DNA from: JBBQNY01 sp038255255 | GTDB taxonomy: Bacteria; Pseudomonadota; Gammaproteobacteria; Xanthomonadales; Ahniellaceae | Direction of reading: 5' to 3' | Assembly (NCBI GenBank): GCA_038255255.1 | Contig: JBBSLL010000004.1 | Coordinates: 1-64,000 of the forward strand | Length of the DNA: 64,000 nt | Shown here: positions 19,921-29,083 of the stretch, piece by piece | Position numbering within the stretch: the first letter of the stretch is position 1 | Layout of the letters: every line of letters begins with the position of its first letter | Notes under the pieces: generated by a model | What the model was told of the DNA's origin: nothing | Database searches by the model: none | Seen by the model: only the letters and a program-made list of their open reading frames with translations | Position numbers and translations under genes: made by a program

Positions 19921-21729
19921 TTACGGCGTGGGCAGAAGCGAGAATGTTCGGCCGTCGGTTCCGCCTGCCGTACCGGCCTGGCGCGCGCCGCTGATCACGT
20001 AGAACCGCCCGCCGACCGATGCACCCGGAACGCCGTGCACGGGCACCGGCAACGCAGGGCCGAATCGCCAGCCCGCACCGCCTGCGGTATAGACCTCGAC
20101 GCTGGGTTCGACGCGAAACGTACCCGTAAGCACTTCGCCGCCTCCGACCAGGATCTGGTCGTCCACCACCGCAGCGGCGAACCCGCCGCGCACGCGCGAC
20201 ATGAAAGGTCCAGGCCTCCAGCGGCCGCTCACGGGATCGTAGATCGCCGTGCTCGACGTTTCGGGAAAGCGGCCACCGATCATCCAGATCTCGCCGAGGA
20301 ATGCGACCACCTGGGAATGGTCGCGTGACAAACCGTCTGGAGAGGCTCCGAGATCGCGCGTAAGGCGGGTCGCCGGGTCGAACTCGGCCAACAGGCCGCT
20401 CTCGGTCCCGATATAGGCCCGACCATTCAACACTGCGGCGTGGCTGCCGAAGCTTGGCGGGAGGGTCGTCACCGTTTCCCACTGCTGCGAGGCCAGGTCG
20501 AAACGGAATCCGGAACTCGTCGTGTCGCCGCCAGGGTGAGCGGCTCCCCCGACGGCATACACGCTGCCCGGGATGGCGAAGGACGTCAGGTGATCGCGTC
20601 CGCCGGGAAGATCGGGCAGTTCCGCCCAGGTCGAGGTTGCCGTGTCGAAGCGTTTGAATCCGCGCACATCGCCGAAGCCACCCACGATGTAGATGCGACC
20701 GTCGAGCACGCTTGCGCCGTGTTCGGACTGCCCCGGCGCCGGCGTGGTCGGCTCAGCGCGCCATGTGCCGCCCAGTTTCGGCACCGGCGTGCCGTCGATG
20801 CAGACCGCGCTGGCCGGCAAGGTGATGCGCGTCGACTGACGCGTCCCGCTGCCATAGCCCTCGATCGTCGATGCATAGCTCGTGGTCGCGTTGTTGCAAT
20901 CCGCAAATTCGAAATCGAGCCGTCCCCAGGGAATGCGCTGCACGTCGCTCGCGTTGAACCCGGACCCGAAGCGCGTGCCGCGCGTGATGACAGTCTGGGA
21001 AGCCTCCAGGCGGTTGCCGTTGCGTGCCGCCACGCCGGTGATCCATGCCTGCTGGCCGTCCGGCGTGAACGTAAACCAGAAGAACGCCGCGCTGCCGTTG
21101 GGCAGTTCCTCGATGAACCAGCCCTCGCCATTGCGCGAGGGAACGAACCAGACGCCCGATTTCGCCCGAAGCCCGGTGAGTGCCCGCGCGCCTGCCGGTG
21201 TCAGGTCCTTGGCGCCGCTGCACTCGAGTTCGTCGAGCGCGGTGAGCCGCACCAGCGTGCGCGCGCCGCTGCCGAACGCAGCCGGTCCTGCGTACGTCAA
21301 CTCCGCCGTGTTGCAGTCGACGAAGCGCATCTGCAGCGTGCCCCAGCGTTCGAGCACCACGTCAGCAGGATTGAAGCCTGCACCGAATGACGTACCCCGC
21401 GGGCGGAACACGTCGAGGAATCGGATGGTGTCGCCGCTGACCACGCCATTCTGCAGGCTGAGCCAAGCCTGATCGGCGGCCTCGCCCGTGGCGGGATAGG
21501 TGAACCACGTGCCGATCGCAGTGCCGTTTGGCAGCATCTCGACGAGGATGCCCTCGCCGTCGCGGGCAGGATCGAACCAGGTGCCGCTCGCCGCGGGGCC
21601 GACCCAGTCGCCCGCACCCATCTTGGGCTGGGTGGCGGGCATGGGAGCGTGCGGCAGCAGGCAGGCGAGGGCAGTGGAGGCCAACACGCCGAGGCCACAA
21701 GCGAAAACGAATTTCAGCAGTCGCGACAT
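19921..21729 (-). CDS. Exported kelch-repeat protein with a duplicated N-terminal module
   Basis: A 602-residue exported protein. Residues 1-22 are a signal peptide. Two copies of a roughly 110-residue module follow (about 48-160 and 190-300). Both contain WF(D/V)P(A/S)R(D/N)GEG, LPNG(T/S)A, then GT(S/R)FG(A/S)GFN and W(G)xLxxxFxDCN in the same order. The rest (about 315-600) is a kelch beta-propeller with blades such as VYAVGGAAHPG, EIWMIGGRFP and QILVGGGEVL. Kelch propellers usually bind sugars or proteins; no catalytic residues are recognised. It is convergent with the MFS gene and separate from the M2 peptidase gene. Confidence 0.85.
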   Translation of the reverse strand: MSRLLKFVFACGLGVLASTALACLLPHAPMPATQPKMGAGDWVGPAASGTWFDPARDGEGILVEMLPNGTAIGTWFTYPATGEAADQAWLSLQNGVVSGDTIRFLDVFRPRGTSFGAGFNPADVVLERWGTLQMRFVDCNTAELTYAGPAAFGSGARTLVRLTALDELECSGAKDLTPAGARALTGLRAKSGVWFVPSRNGEGWFIEELPNGSAAFFWFTFTPDGQQAWITGVAARNGNRLEASQTVITRGTRFGSGFNASDVQRIPWGRLDFEFADCNNATTSYASTIEGYGSGTRQSTRITLPASAVCIDGTPVPKLGGTWRAEPTTPAPGQSEHGASVLDGRIYIVGGFGDVRGFKRFDTATSTWAELPDLPGGRDHLTSFAIPGSVYAVGGAAHPGGDTTSSGFRFDLASQQWETVTTLPPSFGSHAAVLNGRAYIGTESGLLAEFDPATRLTRDLGASPDGLSRDHSQVVAFLGEIWMIGGRFPETSSTAIYDPVSGRWRPGPFMSRVRGGFAAAVVDDQILVGGGEVLTGTFRVEPSVEVYTAGGAGWRFGPALPVPVHGVPGASVGGRFYVISGARQAGTAGGTDGRTFSLLPTP

Positions 21730-21831
21730 GGCTGCACCCCGAAAGTCAGCGACGGTCGAAGTCTACGCCCCTGCGTGGAAAACGGACGCGTCGAAGCACG
21801 GCCCCGGATTGCTGGAGGCGTGACGAAAACA

Positions 21832-23871
21832 TCAACTCTCCGTGGGAATCGGCGGCGGCAACGGCGCGGACGCCGGTGCCGTTGCTGCCGCGCTGGGGCC
21901 CCAGCCGCAGGACTTGCCGGCGTTCTGTTCCTTGAGCCACGCGCTCAGCGGCGCAAAGTACGCGAGGATCGCCGACGCATCCATCTGCTCGCCGCCCGTG
22001 AGTTCCTTGAGCGTCTGCTGCCAGGGTTGACCCGCGCCCTTCTCGAGCAGCGCGGAGAATCGCTTGCCGGCTTCTGCGTTGCCGTAATACGTGCACTCGT
22101 GCAGCGGTCCCTTGAAGCCTGCGGTGTCGCACAGCGACTTGTAGAACTGGAACTGCAGGATGTGCGCGAGGAAGTAGCGCGTATACGGCGTGTTGCCCGG
22201 CACGTGGTACTTCGCGCCCGGATCGAAGTGTTCTTCGCCGCGCGCGGTGGCCGGTGCGACGCCCTGGTACTGCGCCTTGAGGTCCCACCACGCCTTGTTG
22301 TAACCGCCTTCGGCGATCGAGCCGTCGAACACGCCCCAGCGCCAGCGATCGATCATGAGGCCGAAGGGCAGGAACGCGACCTTGGCGAGCGCCATGCGCA
22401 TCTGCGCGTTGATCACGGATTCCTGCGACGGCGCCGCCGCGGGCGGCATGAGGCCGATCGAGCTGAGGTAACCCGGCGTCACGCCCAGCACGATGGTGTC
22501 GCCGATCGCCTCGTGGAAGCCGTCGTGCGCCGCGTCCTGGAAAATCGGGTCAACCTTGTTGTAGGCGAGGTCGTAATAGAGGTGACCGAGCTCGTGATAA
22601 ATCGTGGTCAGGTCTTCCTCGTTGGGCGCGATGCACATCTTCATGCGCACGTCGCCCTGCATGTTCATGTCCCACGCGCTCGCGTGGCACACGACGTCGC
22701 GGTCGCGCGGCTTGATGAACTGCGATTTCTCCCAGAAGCTCGCCGGCAGCTTGGGCATGCCCAGCGACACGTAGAAATCTTCCGCGCGCTCGGTCATCGA
22801 CTTGGCGATGGCGAGGTCGGCGTCGCGCCCGATCTGGATCAGCTGCTCTGCCGACGGCGTCCCCTCGGCTGCTGCCACGAGGCGCTGGTATTCGCTGTCG
22901 CGCTGCGCCTTCAGCACCGACGTGATGTCAAGGCTGCCCGCACCCTTGTATGGCTCCAGGATGGGCCAGAGGTTCGCCCAGTCCTGCTGCCACATGTTGC
23001 CCATGAGGTGCGCGGGCAGCAGTCCGCCGACCGAGCCCTGCTCGCCGTGCTTGGCGACCAGTTTTTCGCGCGTGTAGCAATGCAGGTCGTCATAAAGCGG
23101 CTTGACCTGTCCCCACAGGCGATCGGTTTCCGCTTTGAAGTCGTCCGGTGGCATGTCGTATCCGGAACGCCACAGCGCACCGGTGTCCGCGAAGCCGTTG
23201 TCCTTCGCGCCCTGGTTGCTGAGGCCCACGAACTCGGCGTAGAGCGGGCGCATCGGCACCGCGATGGAGTGCCAGCCGTTCCAGGCCTCGAGCTGCTGCG
23301 CGTACGTCGAGTTCGGGTCGCGCAGTACGGCTTCGAGGTCGGGCAGCTGCTTGCAGGTGGCTTTGTCCGCGGGATCGGCGCACCACGTGCCGGCGCCGTA
23401 CATGCCGTCGAGCTTCGTCGTGACCTCGGTCAGCCGCGTCAGCTTGGCGGCGTCGTCCGGCGGCGGCAGCGTCATCTTGTTGCGCAGCAGCTTGATCGCG
23501 CGGCTCGTCTGCGGCGACAGCTCGAGACCGTCGAAACGTCGCGACTCGGCAATGAATGCCTTCTGCTGTTCCAGGAACCGCTCGTTGGCCTGCGACGAGA
23601 CCATCTGCGAATCGTCGTTGATATAGGTCTGCGCCAGCCACTGCGCGCTGTTGACGCCGGGCAGGATCTTGCGGGCGGTGTCGTTGACGCGCTTGACGAA
23701 GGCATCGGCGTCAGCCGCCGTGGCCTTGGACTGGGGCGTCGTGGTCGCCGCGCTGCCTGTTGTCGCCGGACTTCCGCCCAGCTGGGTGGTCGTAGGCGCC
23801 TTTTGTTCGCGATCGCATGCGCCAAGGAGCAGCGCGAGCGAAGCGGCCAGCAGGGTCATCTGGGTCTTCAT
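21832..23871 (-). CDS. Peptidase M2 family (ACE-like dipeptidyl carboxypeptidase) lipoprotein
   Basis: A 679-residue zinc peptidase related to angiotensin-converting enzyme; bacterial members are known in Xanthomonas. The N-terminus MKTQMTLLAASLALLLGACD is a lipoprotein signal with lipobox LGAC (Cys19). The zinc motif HELGH is at 426-430, and the third ligand Glu lies in HDGFHEAIGDTI about 24 residues later. The downstream FLAHILQFQFYKSLC region corresponds to the substrate- and chloride-binding part of ACE. The ATG at 23871 is preferred; another start lies three codons upstream. It probably acts in the periplasm on peptides. Confidence 0.93.
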   Translation of the reverse strand: MKTQMTLLAASLALLLGACDREQKAPTTTQLGGSPATTGSAATTTPQSKATAADADAFVKRVNDTARKILPGVNSAQWLAQTYINDDSQMVSSQANERFLEQQKAFIAESRRFDGLELSPQTSRAIKLLRNKMTLPPPDDAAKLTRLTEVTTKLDGMYGAGTWCADPADKATCKQLPDLEAVLRDPNSTYAQQLEAWNGWHSIAVPMRPLYAEFVGLSNQGAKDNGFADTGALWRSGYDMPPDDFKAETDRLWGQVKPLYDDLHCYTREKLVAKHGEQGSVGGLLPAHLMGNMWQQDWANLWPILEPYKGAGSLDITSVLKAQRDSEYQRLVAAAEGTPSAEQLIQIGRDADLAIAKSMTERAEDFYVSLGMPKLPASFWEKSQFIKPRDRDVVCHASAWDMNMQGDVRMKMCIAPNEEDLTTIYHELGHLYYDLAYNKVDPIFQDAAHDGFHEAIGDTIVLGVTPGYLSSIGLMPPAAAPSQESVINAQMRMALAKVAFLPFGLMIDRWRWGVFDGSIAEGGYNKAWWDLKAQYQGVAPATARGEEHFDPGAKYHVPGNTPYTRYFLAHILQFQFYKSLCDTAGFKGPLHECTYYGNAEAGKRFSALLEKGAGQPWQQTLKELTGGEQMDASAILAYFAPLSAWLKEQNAGKSCGWGPSAAATAPASAPLPPPIPTES

Positions 23872-24074
23872 GTGTTCCATCCGGCAGCAGGGCAGGCCGG
23901 GGAGGCTAGGGCGTGGAACCCGCGGCCCGCAAGTGCGTTTCGGCGGGTCGTAGACAGGGCATTCACGCCGCATTGCGACTCACGCTCCGGCCGCGACTCC
24001 AAGTCCGCGTCAGGGACGGGCGCGTCCCCGGCTGCGTGGCCGAAGCTCGGACATTTTGCGAATCCGGTCGCAAG

Positions 24075-24471
24075 CTAGATGTTGCGGCGTTGGATGAGGT
24101 CCCATCTATTGCCGTAGAGGTCGAGAAACACCACGACCCTGCCGTAGTCCTCGTCGCGAGGCTCCTCGGCGAAGCGCACGCCATGCGATTCGAGATGCCG
24201 GTAGTCATCTTCGAAGTCATCGGCTTCGAGAAAGAGGAACACGCGGCCGCCGGTCTGGTCGCCGATGCGCGATTGCTGGTCCGCATTGGCGGCGCGCGCC
24301 AGCAGCAGCGCCGTGCCTTGCGAGCCGCTTGGCGCGACCAGGACCCAGCGCTTGCCGGGCCCGCGGGGTTCGTCCTCCACCACGCGGAAACGCATAACCT
24401 CCGTAAATGAAGGCAATCGCCTCGTCGTAATCGCGCACCACGAGTGCAACCGCCGCAATGGAACGCGCCAT
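24075..24471 (-). pseudogene. VOC/glyoxalase-fold protein, interrupted by a +1 frameshift
   Basis: The start MARSIAAVALVVRDYDEAIA (from 24471) is a typical glyoxalase/bleomycin-resistance N-terminus, but the frame is lost near 24401-24412. The matching remainder, FTEVMRFRVVEDEPRGPG through RVVVFLDLYGNRWDLIQRR, continues in the next frame to the stop at 24075. The span is 397 bases, one more than 132 codons, so a single inserted base at ATTTACGGAGG explains it. Rejoined, it is a normal-size VOC protein with the DPxGNRW-like end. A recent mutation or an assembly error fit equally. Confidence 0.75.
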
Positions 24472-24576
24472 GCTCAGCTCCAAAGGCGAATTGACAGTGT
24501 CATCGCGCCGGGAAAGTATGCAGGATGCCAGTGGACGAAACCGTGGGGAGTGCGCCTGCGGAGGGGAGCGATTGGA

Positions 24577-25686
24577 ATGACGCAAACGGTGCAGGAGTTG
24601 CTTGCGCAGTACGACCCGGGCCTGCCGCTCGAGGAGGCGTCGACGATTCCCGCGTCCTGGTACATCGACGAGCGCATCGCGGCGCTCGAACGGCGCACGA
24701 CGTTTGCGCGCACGTGGCAGCTGGTCGGCCGCGTCGACCAGCTGCGTGAGGCGGGCCAGTACATCACCTGCGAACTCGCGGGCGAGCCGATCCTTGTCGT
24801 GCGCGGCGACGACGGCGTGCTGCGCGGTTTCTTCAATGTCTGCCGCCACCATGCCGCCGCAGTGATGACGGAGCCGCAAGGCTGCGCGAAGAACCTGCGC
24901 TGCCCGTATCACGGCTGGACCTACACCCTTGAAGGTGCGCTCAAGGGCACGCCCAGCTTCAACAGCGAGTGCCATTTCGATCGCAGTGCGCATGGCCTGG
25001 TGCCCGTGTCCACATCAGTGTGGGAGCAGTGGGTGTTCGTGCGGCTCGACAGCGATGGACCTTCGCTGGACGATTTCCTCGGCGCGTCGCTGATCCAGGA
25101 AATAGGCGCACTTCACCTGTCGAGTCTTTCCTGGTTTGAGCGCCGCCACCATTTCTTCGACTGCAACTGGAAAGTATTCGTCGACAATTACCTGGACGGC
25201 GGGTACCACGTGCCGCACCTGCACAAGGGCCTCGACAGCGTGCTCGATTTCAGGAACTACACCATCGAGAACGGCACGCACCATTGCCTGCAGTCGAGCC
25301 CGATCGTCAAAGGCGGCGCTGACGCGCAGTTCTCGGCCGTGCGCGGCGGTGACCTCGCGCGCTATTACTGGATCCATCCCAACTTCATGATCAACTGGTA
25401 CGAGGGTGTCATGGACACCAATCTCGTGCTGCCGCTCGGCATCGACCGCACCGAGGTGATCTTCGATTTCTACTTCGCGGACGTCTCGGAGCAGGCGCGG
25501 GCGCGCAACCAGGCGAGTATCGACGTGGGGCAGATCATCCAGGACGAGGACATGGCCATCTGCAAGTCCGTGCAGCGCGGCCTCAACTCGCGTGCCTATT
25601 CGACGGGACGGTTATCGGTGCGACGCGAAGCCGGCGAGCATCTCTTCCATCGCCTGCTGCACGCGGACCTCGCGCGAGGGTGCTGA
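24577..25686 (+). CDS. Rieske non-heme iron oxygenase, alpha subunit (choline-monooxygenase-like)
   Basis: A 369-residue ring-hydroxylating-type oxygenase. The Rieske [2Fe-2S] ligands are Cys89-x-His91 and Cys109-xx-His112 (CRHH ... CPYHGW). The mononuclear iron site is NYLDGGYHVPHLH with His211 and His214/His216; the third acidic ligand would be near residue 330. The NWKVFVDNYLDGGYH stretch is typical of the choline monooxygenase/CMO-like branch rather than of aromatic dioxygenases. ATG 24577 has GGGGAG 8 bases upstream. No ferredoxin or reductase gene is nearby, so the electron donor is encoded elsewhere. The substrate is unknown. Confidence 0.87.
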   Translation: MTQTVQELLAQYDPGLPLEEASTIPASWYIDERIAALERRTTFARTWQLVGRVDQLREAGQYITCELAGEPILVVRGDDGVLRGFFNVCRHHAAAVMTEPQGCAKNLRCPYHGWTYTLEGALKGTPSFNSECHFDRSAHGLVPVSTSVWEQWVFVRLDSDGPSLDDFLGASLIQEIGALHLSSLSWFERRHHFFDCNWKVFVDNYLDGGYHVPHLHKGLDSVLDFRNYTIENGTHHCLQSSPIVKGGADAQFSAVRGGDLARYYWIHPNFMINWYEGVMDTNLVLPLGIDRTEVIFDFYFADVSEQARARNQASIDVGQIIQDEDMAICKSVQRGLNSRAYSTGRLSVRREAGEHLFHRLLHADLARGC

Positions 25687-25715
25687 AAGCGGCGAACTGC
25701 CTATCGCGGACGCCG

Positions 25716-26882
25716 TCATCCCACCCGTTCTTCAGCGGTCTCCGTTGCGGGCGCGTGCTGAGCCAGGTGTCGCGGCAGGTCGATGGTGAATACGCACCCT
25801 GTACCCGGAACGTTACGAACGCGAAGCATGCCGCCGTTCGCCTCGACGCTGCGTCGCGCAATCGACAGGCCCAAACCAAGACCCGACCGGTCTTCGCCCC
25901 CCTGCGTGAACGAAGTGAACATGGTCTCGGAGAGCCCCGGGGTCAAGCCTCCGCAGTTGTCCTCGACGTCGATCATGATCCGGTCGCCTGCTGCATAGGC
26001 ATTCAACGTGACCTCGCTGTTCGAGTGCGTGAACTTGAACGCGTTCTGCAAGAGATTTCCGACTGCAGCCGCAAGCAGGTCGCGGTCGCCGGTGATAGCG
26101 AGCTTTCTGTCGACATTGGCAACGATCAGAACGCAATTCCGCACGGTTGCTTCGAGCAATGCCGCCACTTTGATTTCGGCAATGAAAGCGGCCAGCGAAA
26201 ACGTATGTGGCTCCAGCGGCCTGTCCGTCGACATGCGAACTTCAGCCAACGAGCGGTCGATAAGGTTGCGCATCGCCAAGAGGCTTCGCTCCAGGACCTG
26301 GCCGGTGGCGCCTCCCATGCCCACGCTGCCGTCCTTGATCATGGCGACGGCGAGTGTTGCGGTGGTCAGTTGGTTGCGCAGCTCATGCGCAAAGAATCCG
26401 AGTTTCTCGCTCAGGGCCGTTGCATTTTTTTCCGAAAAAATCATGTCGCGCTGATAGCCGAATTCGGTGACCGCGGTGGCAATGCCGTTGTCGAGGCATC
26501 GGTTCAGCGTCCGGAATTCGTCAGCGCTGATGCCCGCTTCTTTCTCGAAGGCAAGATCCGTCACCGACTGGCAGAGATCACCGTAGTCATGCACCACCTC
26601 CTCGACCGCATAGCCGTGGAGCAGGAGCTCCCTGCCATGCCGTGCCGCGGTCTCTCCTATGTCCGACATCGCAGTCTGGCCGCTGGCGGGACCGGAAACC
26701 TTGCGGCTGCGCAGTGGCTCCGACGACTGCTCGATCTGCAATGTCAGGATGATCTGGTCCAGGAAGGGCGAGATGCCATTCGTGAGCTCGCGTTCGTCAC
26801 CGCCGGGCGAACGCTGGGCAACCTTGTCCCGGCAGAGCTGAATGAGCTCGGCACGATGGAGGGTGAGAAATTCATGCAACAT
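25716..26882 (-). CDS. Orphan sensor histidine kinase with N-terminal RsbRD-like domain
   Basis: A 388-residue soluble kinase without membrane segments. The N-terminal half (LHEFLTLHRAELIQLCRDKV from residue 2) resembles the RsbT co-antagonist (RsbRD) domain of stress sensors. The phosphoacceptor is His166 in FFAHELRNQL; the HATPase part has an N-box (GNLLQNAFKFT), a G1 box (DVEDNCGGL) and a G2 box (GLGLGLSIARRSVEANGG). No response regulator gene adjoins it, so it probably works with a distant partner. It is convergent with the Rieske gene. Confidence 0.88.
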   Translation of the reverse strand: MLHEFLTLHRAELIQLCRDKVAQRSPGGDERELTNGISPFLDQIILTLQIEQSSEPLRSRKVSGPASGQTAMSDIGETAARHGRELLLHGYAVEEVVHDYGDLCQSVTDLAFEKEAGISADEFRTLNRCLDNGIATAVTEFGYQRDMIFSEKNATALSEKLGFFAHELRNQLTTATLAVAMIKDGSVGMGGATGQVLERSLLAMRNLIDRSLAEVRMSTDRPLEPHTFSLAAFIAEIKVAALLEATVRNCVLIVANVDRKLAITGDRDLLAAAVGNLLQNAFKFTHSNSEVTLNAYAAGDRIMIDVEDNCGGLTPGLSETMFTSFTQGGEDRSGLGLGLSIARRSVEANGGMLRVRNVPGTGCVFTIDLPRHLAQHAPATETAEERVG

Positions 26883-27007
26883 TCACAAGATGTACTCGCT
26901 CCAACGTGAGGAAACCCTGACGCCCGCGTGAAGACCAGGCAGGACGCCAGGCGTCCCAGGATCACGGGGGCGATTCGCCGGGATTGCACGCCGAGGTCAT
27001 GACAGGA

Positions 27008-28153
27008 TCAAGACGACGGCTGTTGAGCCGCACCCCTGCGTGTCGTGAGGTACACGGCGAAACTCCCGAGCCAGTGCCCGCCTTCGTAATGCTCGCCTGT
27101 CACGGACTTCAAGCCCGCGACGCGATGCGCGTCGGCGGCCGCACGGATCGAGGTGGCGCGTGCGTTCCTCGCCGGAAGCGCCGATGCAATCCCGTCGAGC
27201 ATCCACGCGCGGCTGAGGTTGAGTCCGTCGAGATGCGCGAGCTTTCCGTCGGTCGGGTCCGTCACGATTTCCGGCCGCAGCGCGAAGCCGGACGGCGCGA
27301 ACGCCCGCAGCCAGTCGGCGAACTCTTCCGGCGGCAGTATTCGCCGCACGACGTCCGCCTCGGCAATGCAGGGAGACAGGAAATCTTCGCCCGAAGGCTC
27401 GTAAGCCAGCGGACAGGACTTGTCGCCTACGTAAAACCTTCGGGCCGCATCGCGCGCCAGCCTGCGGAGTGCTTCGTCGCGCGTTGAATCGATGATTAGG
27501 CCCAACGCGAACGCAGACTGGCTGTGTTCTCCCGAGCGCACCGGGTGCGACAGCTTCGGCAGCCAGGCCTTGAGCTTTTCGTTCGCCGCCTCCTCGAGAG
27601 GGGCGAGGTTCGACGACAGCTGGCGCGCCAGTGGATCGTCCCATTCCCGTAGTTCGGCGGCGAGTTGCAACAGCCACGCAAGGCCGTAGGGACGTTCGAA
27701 ACTCGCGCGTCCGGCGCCTTTCAGGTACGCCGCTTCGGTCGCGATGTTCGCCGGCGTGATGCTGCGCGCGAGCGCATCGCGCGCTTGCCGTGCGAAAGCC
27801 GCGTCGGGATAGGTGCGCGCCAGGCGCGCCAGCAGCCAGTGTCCATGCACGGACGAGTGCCAGTCGTAGCACCCGTAGAAGGCCGGCGTCAGATCGCGCG
27901 GCGCGGCCACGTCGGCGTCGCTGCCGAGCACGTGCGAGATCTTGTTCGGGTATTCCTTGTGCACGCAGGCCAGCGCCAGATCGGCGAACCTGCCGGCCGC
28001 CTCGATATCCACGGCTGGCGCAACGAGCCCTTCGACCGACTCGACGGTGCGCGATGCAGGCGAAAGTTTCGTGGCGGCGTCGCCGGACACTGGCGCGGTT
28101 CCCGCCATGACCGGCGACGCGAGTAACGCGATGGCGAAGAGGATATTGCGCAC
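27008..28153 (-). CDS. DUF2891 exported protein
   Basis: A 381-residue protein with a signal peptide (residues 1-18, RNILFAIALLASPVMAG). DUF2891 features: FADLALACVHKEYPNK near 57-72, FYGCYDWHSSVHGHW near 93-107, the LSHPVRSGEHSQSAFALGL stretch and CLAY/FLSPC segments. The HSSVHGHW motif and all-helical pattern suggest an alpha/alpha-toroid enzyme, but no activity is known. The start is GTG 28153; the open frame continues upstream only as shadow of DUF2182. Confidence 0.85.
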   Translation of the reverse strand: MRNILFAIALLASPVMAGTAPVSGDAATKLSPASRTVESVEGLVAPAVDIEAAGRFADLALACVHKEYPNKISHVLGSDADVAAPRDLTPAFYGCYDWHSSVHGHWLLARLARTYPDAAFARQARDALARSITPANIATEAAYLKGAGRASFERPYGLAWLLQLAAELREWDDPLARQLSSNLAPLEEAANEKLKAWLPKLSHPVRSGEHSQSAFALGLIIDSTRDEALRRLARDAARRFYVGDKSCPLAYEPSGEDFLSPCIAEADVVRRILPPEEFADWLRAFAPSGFALRPEIVTDPTDGKLAHLDGLNLSRAWMLDGIASALPARNARATSIRAAADAHRVAGLKSVTGEHYEGGHWLGSFAVYLTTRRGAAQQPSS

Positions 28154-28194
28154 GCCGCGAGCGTAGCATCGAGCCGCCCGTTCGGTTGGCGATC

Positions 28195-29055
28195 TCACGA
28201 GCTCGCGAGCAGGAGCGCCGCGCCCCACGCGATGAGCGCGATACCGGCGCACCAGCCGACCCATCGCCCGCCGGGCAGGACTTTCTCCGCCAGCACCAGC
28301 AGCGTCAGCGCCCCGATCCAGGCGAGGTTCATCGCGCCGCCCACGAACAGAAGTGCCATCAGCATCCAGCAGCAACCGAGGCACCACCCGCCATGCGCGA
28401 CGCCCATTCGCAAGGCGCCGGATGCGCCGGGGCGCCAGTGTTGCGAAAGGAACTGCGCAGGCGCACGGCAGTGCGCGAGGCACGCGTTCTTGAGCGGCGA
28501 CAGTTGATAGATTCCGGCGACGACCAGCGTCGCACCCGAGACCCAGCGCACCTGGGAGCCCATCGACATCGCGGAGATGACTCCCGCATTCTGCAGCAGG
28601 TGTTGCAGTGCGGTGGCCAGGATGGAAAACACCAGCCACATCAGGAAATAGCCCGCCATGAACGCACCTGTCGGCGCATGCATCGACTGGACTTGTCCCT
28701 GCGCGTGAGCCTGCCGGTGCACGCGGCCGTACAGCAGGATCGTCGGCGCGGCGCTCGGGATCATCATCGCAACCATCATGGTCCACCACATGGCGACTAC
28801 CAGGGCCCAAGTTCCTGCGTCCCAGGTCGTCGCCATAGACGGCATCGATTCCATGCCCGGCATGGCGGGCGGGGGCACGGCAACGTCCTGTTGGGGCAGG
28901 AGAGCGAGCGAGGTCATGTCCCACGCACTCATGCCGAGGCCCGCGCCCGACACGACGTACACCGTCGTGAGTGCCCACAGCACCAGCAACGCGGCGATCG
29001 TGATCGCGCTGTCCCGCCGGAGCAGCCTTTCGATCGGCGGCGCTGTGGATATCAC
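28195..29055 (-). CDS. DUF2182 predicted metal-binding membrane protein
   Basis: A 286-residue inner-membrane protein of about seven helices, starting at GTG 29055. Family marks are MWWTMMVAMMIPSAAPTILL (about 89-108) and MGVAHGGWCLGCCWMLMALL (about 217-236), with clustered Met, His and Cys that could bind copper or another soft metal. It lies 28 bases after a DUF1326 gene on the same strand, a recurring pairing of the two families as far as I recall, which suggests a shared, probably metal-related, role. Confidence 0.88.
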   Translation of the reverse strand: MISTAPPIERLLRRDSAITIAALLVLWALTTVYVVSGAGLGMSAWDMTSLALLPQQDVAVPPPAMPGMESMPSMATTWDAGTWALVVAMWWTMMVAMMIPSAAPTILLYGRVHRQAHAQGQVQSMHAPTGAFMAGYFLMWLVFSILATALQHLLQNAGVISAMSMGSQVRWVSGATLVVAGIYQLSPLKNACLAHCRAPAQFLSQHWRPGASGALRMGVAHGGWCLGCCWMLMALLFVGGAMNLAWIGALTLLVLAEKVLPGGRWVGWCAGIALIAWGAALLLASS

Positions 29056-29083
29056 CGCGAAACTCGTGACGATCTCGGGCGAA

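Noticed and set aside
21649..24078. 809-codon plus-strand frame opposite the M2 peptidase
   Set aside because: The minus strand has the HELGH zinc motif and lipobox; the plus frame is a GC-driven shadow.
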